Made by a program: the position numbers and the translations under genes. The notes beneath the pieces are model-generated. The model was not told where the DNA came from. It ran no database searches and saw only the letters and a program-made list of their open reading frames with translations. Positions 63,992 to 64,000 of a stretch of DNA of 64,000 nt are shown here, one piece after another. The DNA is taken from the NCBI GenBank assembly GCA_948144175.1, contig CANXME010001990.1, positions 3,392,509-3,456,508 on the forward strand, written 5' to 3'. Position 1 is the stretch's first letter. Each line of letters begins with the position of its first letter. The stretch is from Closterium sp. NIES-65. Its lineage: Eukaryota; Streptophyta; Zygnematophyceae; Desmidiales; Closteriaceae.

Positions 63992-64000
63992 ATTTGCAAC

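Overview
This window is nuclear DNA from a member of the green lineage. The only confident host gene is a two-exon light-harvesting chlorophyll a/b protein gene of the LHCII (Lhcb) type at 17975-18955, minus strand. It has a chloroplast transit peptide, an RKT mature N terminus and all three pigment-binding helices. The protein looks streptophyte-like, and the C/T-rich, GC-rich intergenic DNA packed with Ty1/copia elements would suit a streptophyte alga or early-diverging land plant. I cannot name the species. There is no sign of a prokaryotic or organellar genome.

Almost everything else is LTR retrotransposon, arranged as nested stacks. Left stack (780-17755): an old minus-strand copia element (A) has its 3' LTR at 780-910, decayed gag-pol at about 1190-3505, leader at 10853-11597 and 5' LTR at 17641-17755. 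Element B (3515-10852, plus, target-site duplication GTCAC) and element C (11598-17630, minus, duplication GATGA) are inserted into it. B itself holds a small non-autonomous LTR element (7986-9228). C has an unbroken 1715-residue gag-pol frame but lacks a recognisable primer-binding site. B keeps its frame throughout but has five in-frame stop codons.

The host island (about 17.76-22.27 kb) holds the Lhcb gene and a C/T-rich stretch without a convincing gene. Another small non-autonomous LTR element (22273-23677, duplication AGCTC) follows it. From 23965 to 35495 lies a composite minus-strand copia element (E) whose protease/integrase/RT/RNase H block is present twice, about 4.18 kb apart. Next come an older relative (F, 35496-40178) interrupted by a third small LTR element (36923-38402, duplication GACAG), a 0.7-kb island that looks like gag of a different retroelement class, a plus-strand copia 3' half (G, 40896-42494) and a minus-strand gag/protease fragment with repeat-rich leader (H, 42495-44362).

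The right stack (44631-64000) belongs to a copia family with LTRs of about 1.1 kb: a solo LTR (44631-45724, duplication GTGGG), a LINE-ORF1-like fragment, element I (46870-53117), element J inserted in the 5' LTR of I, and element K (57153-63991) inserted in J. J continues past the window.

The most unusual signal is a set of GC-rich hairpins lying just downstream of the primer-binding site in all three small LTR elements, with a shorter version in the leader of element E. In the element at 7986-9228 they form an array in which successive copies differ by compensatory base-pair changes. This suggests selection on structure, perhaps a packaging or dimerisation signal by which the small elements use the machinery of large ones. 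Other notable points are a non-CCHC candidate zinc motif in gag, a pentapeptide minisatellite between integrase and RT, and an aberrant protease motif shared by B and C.
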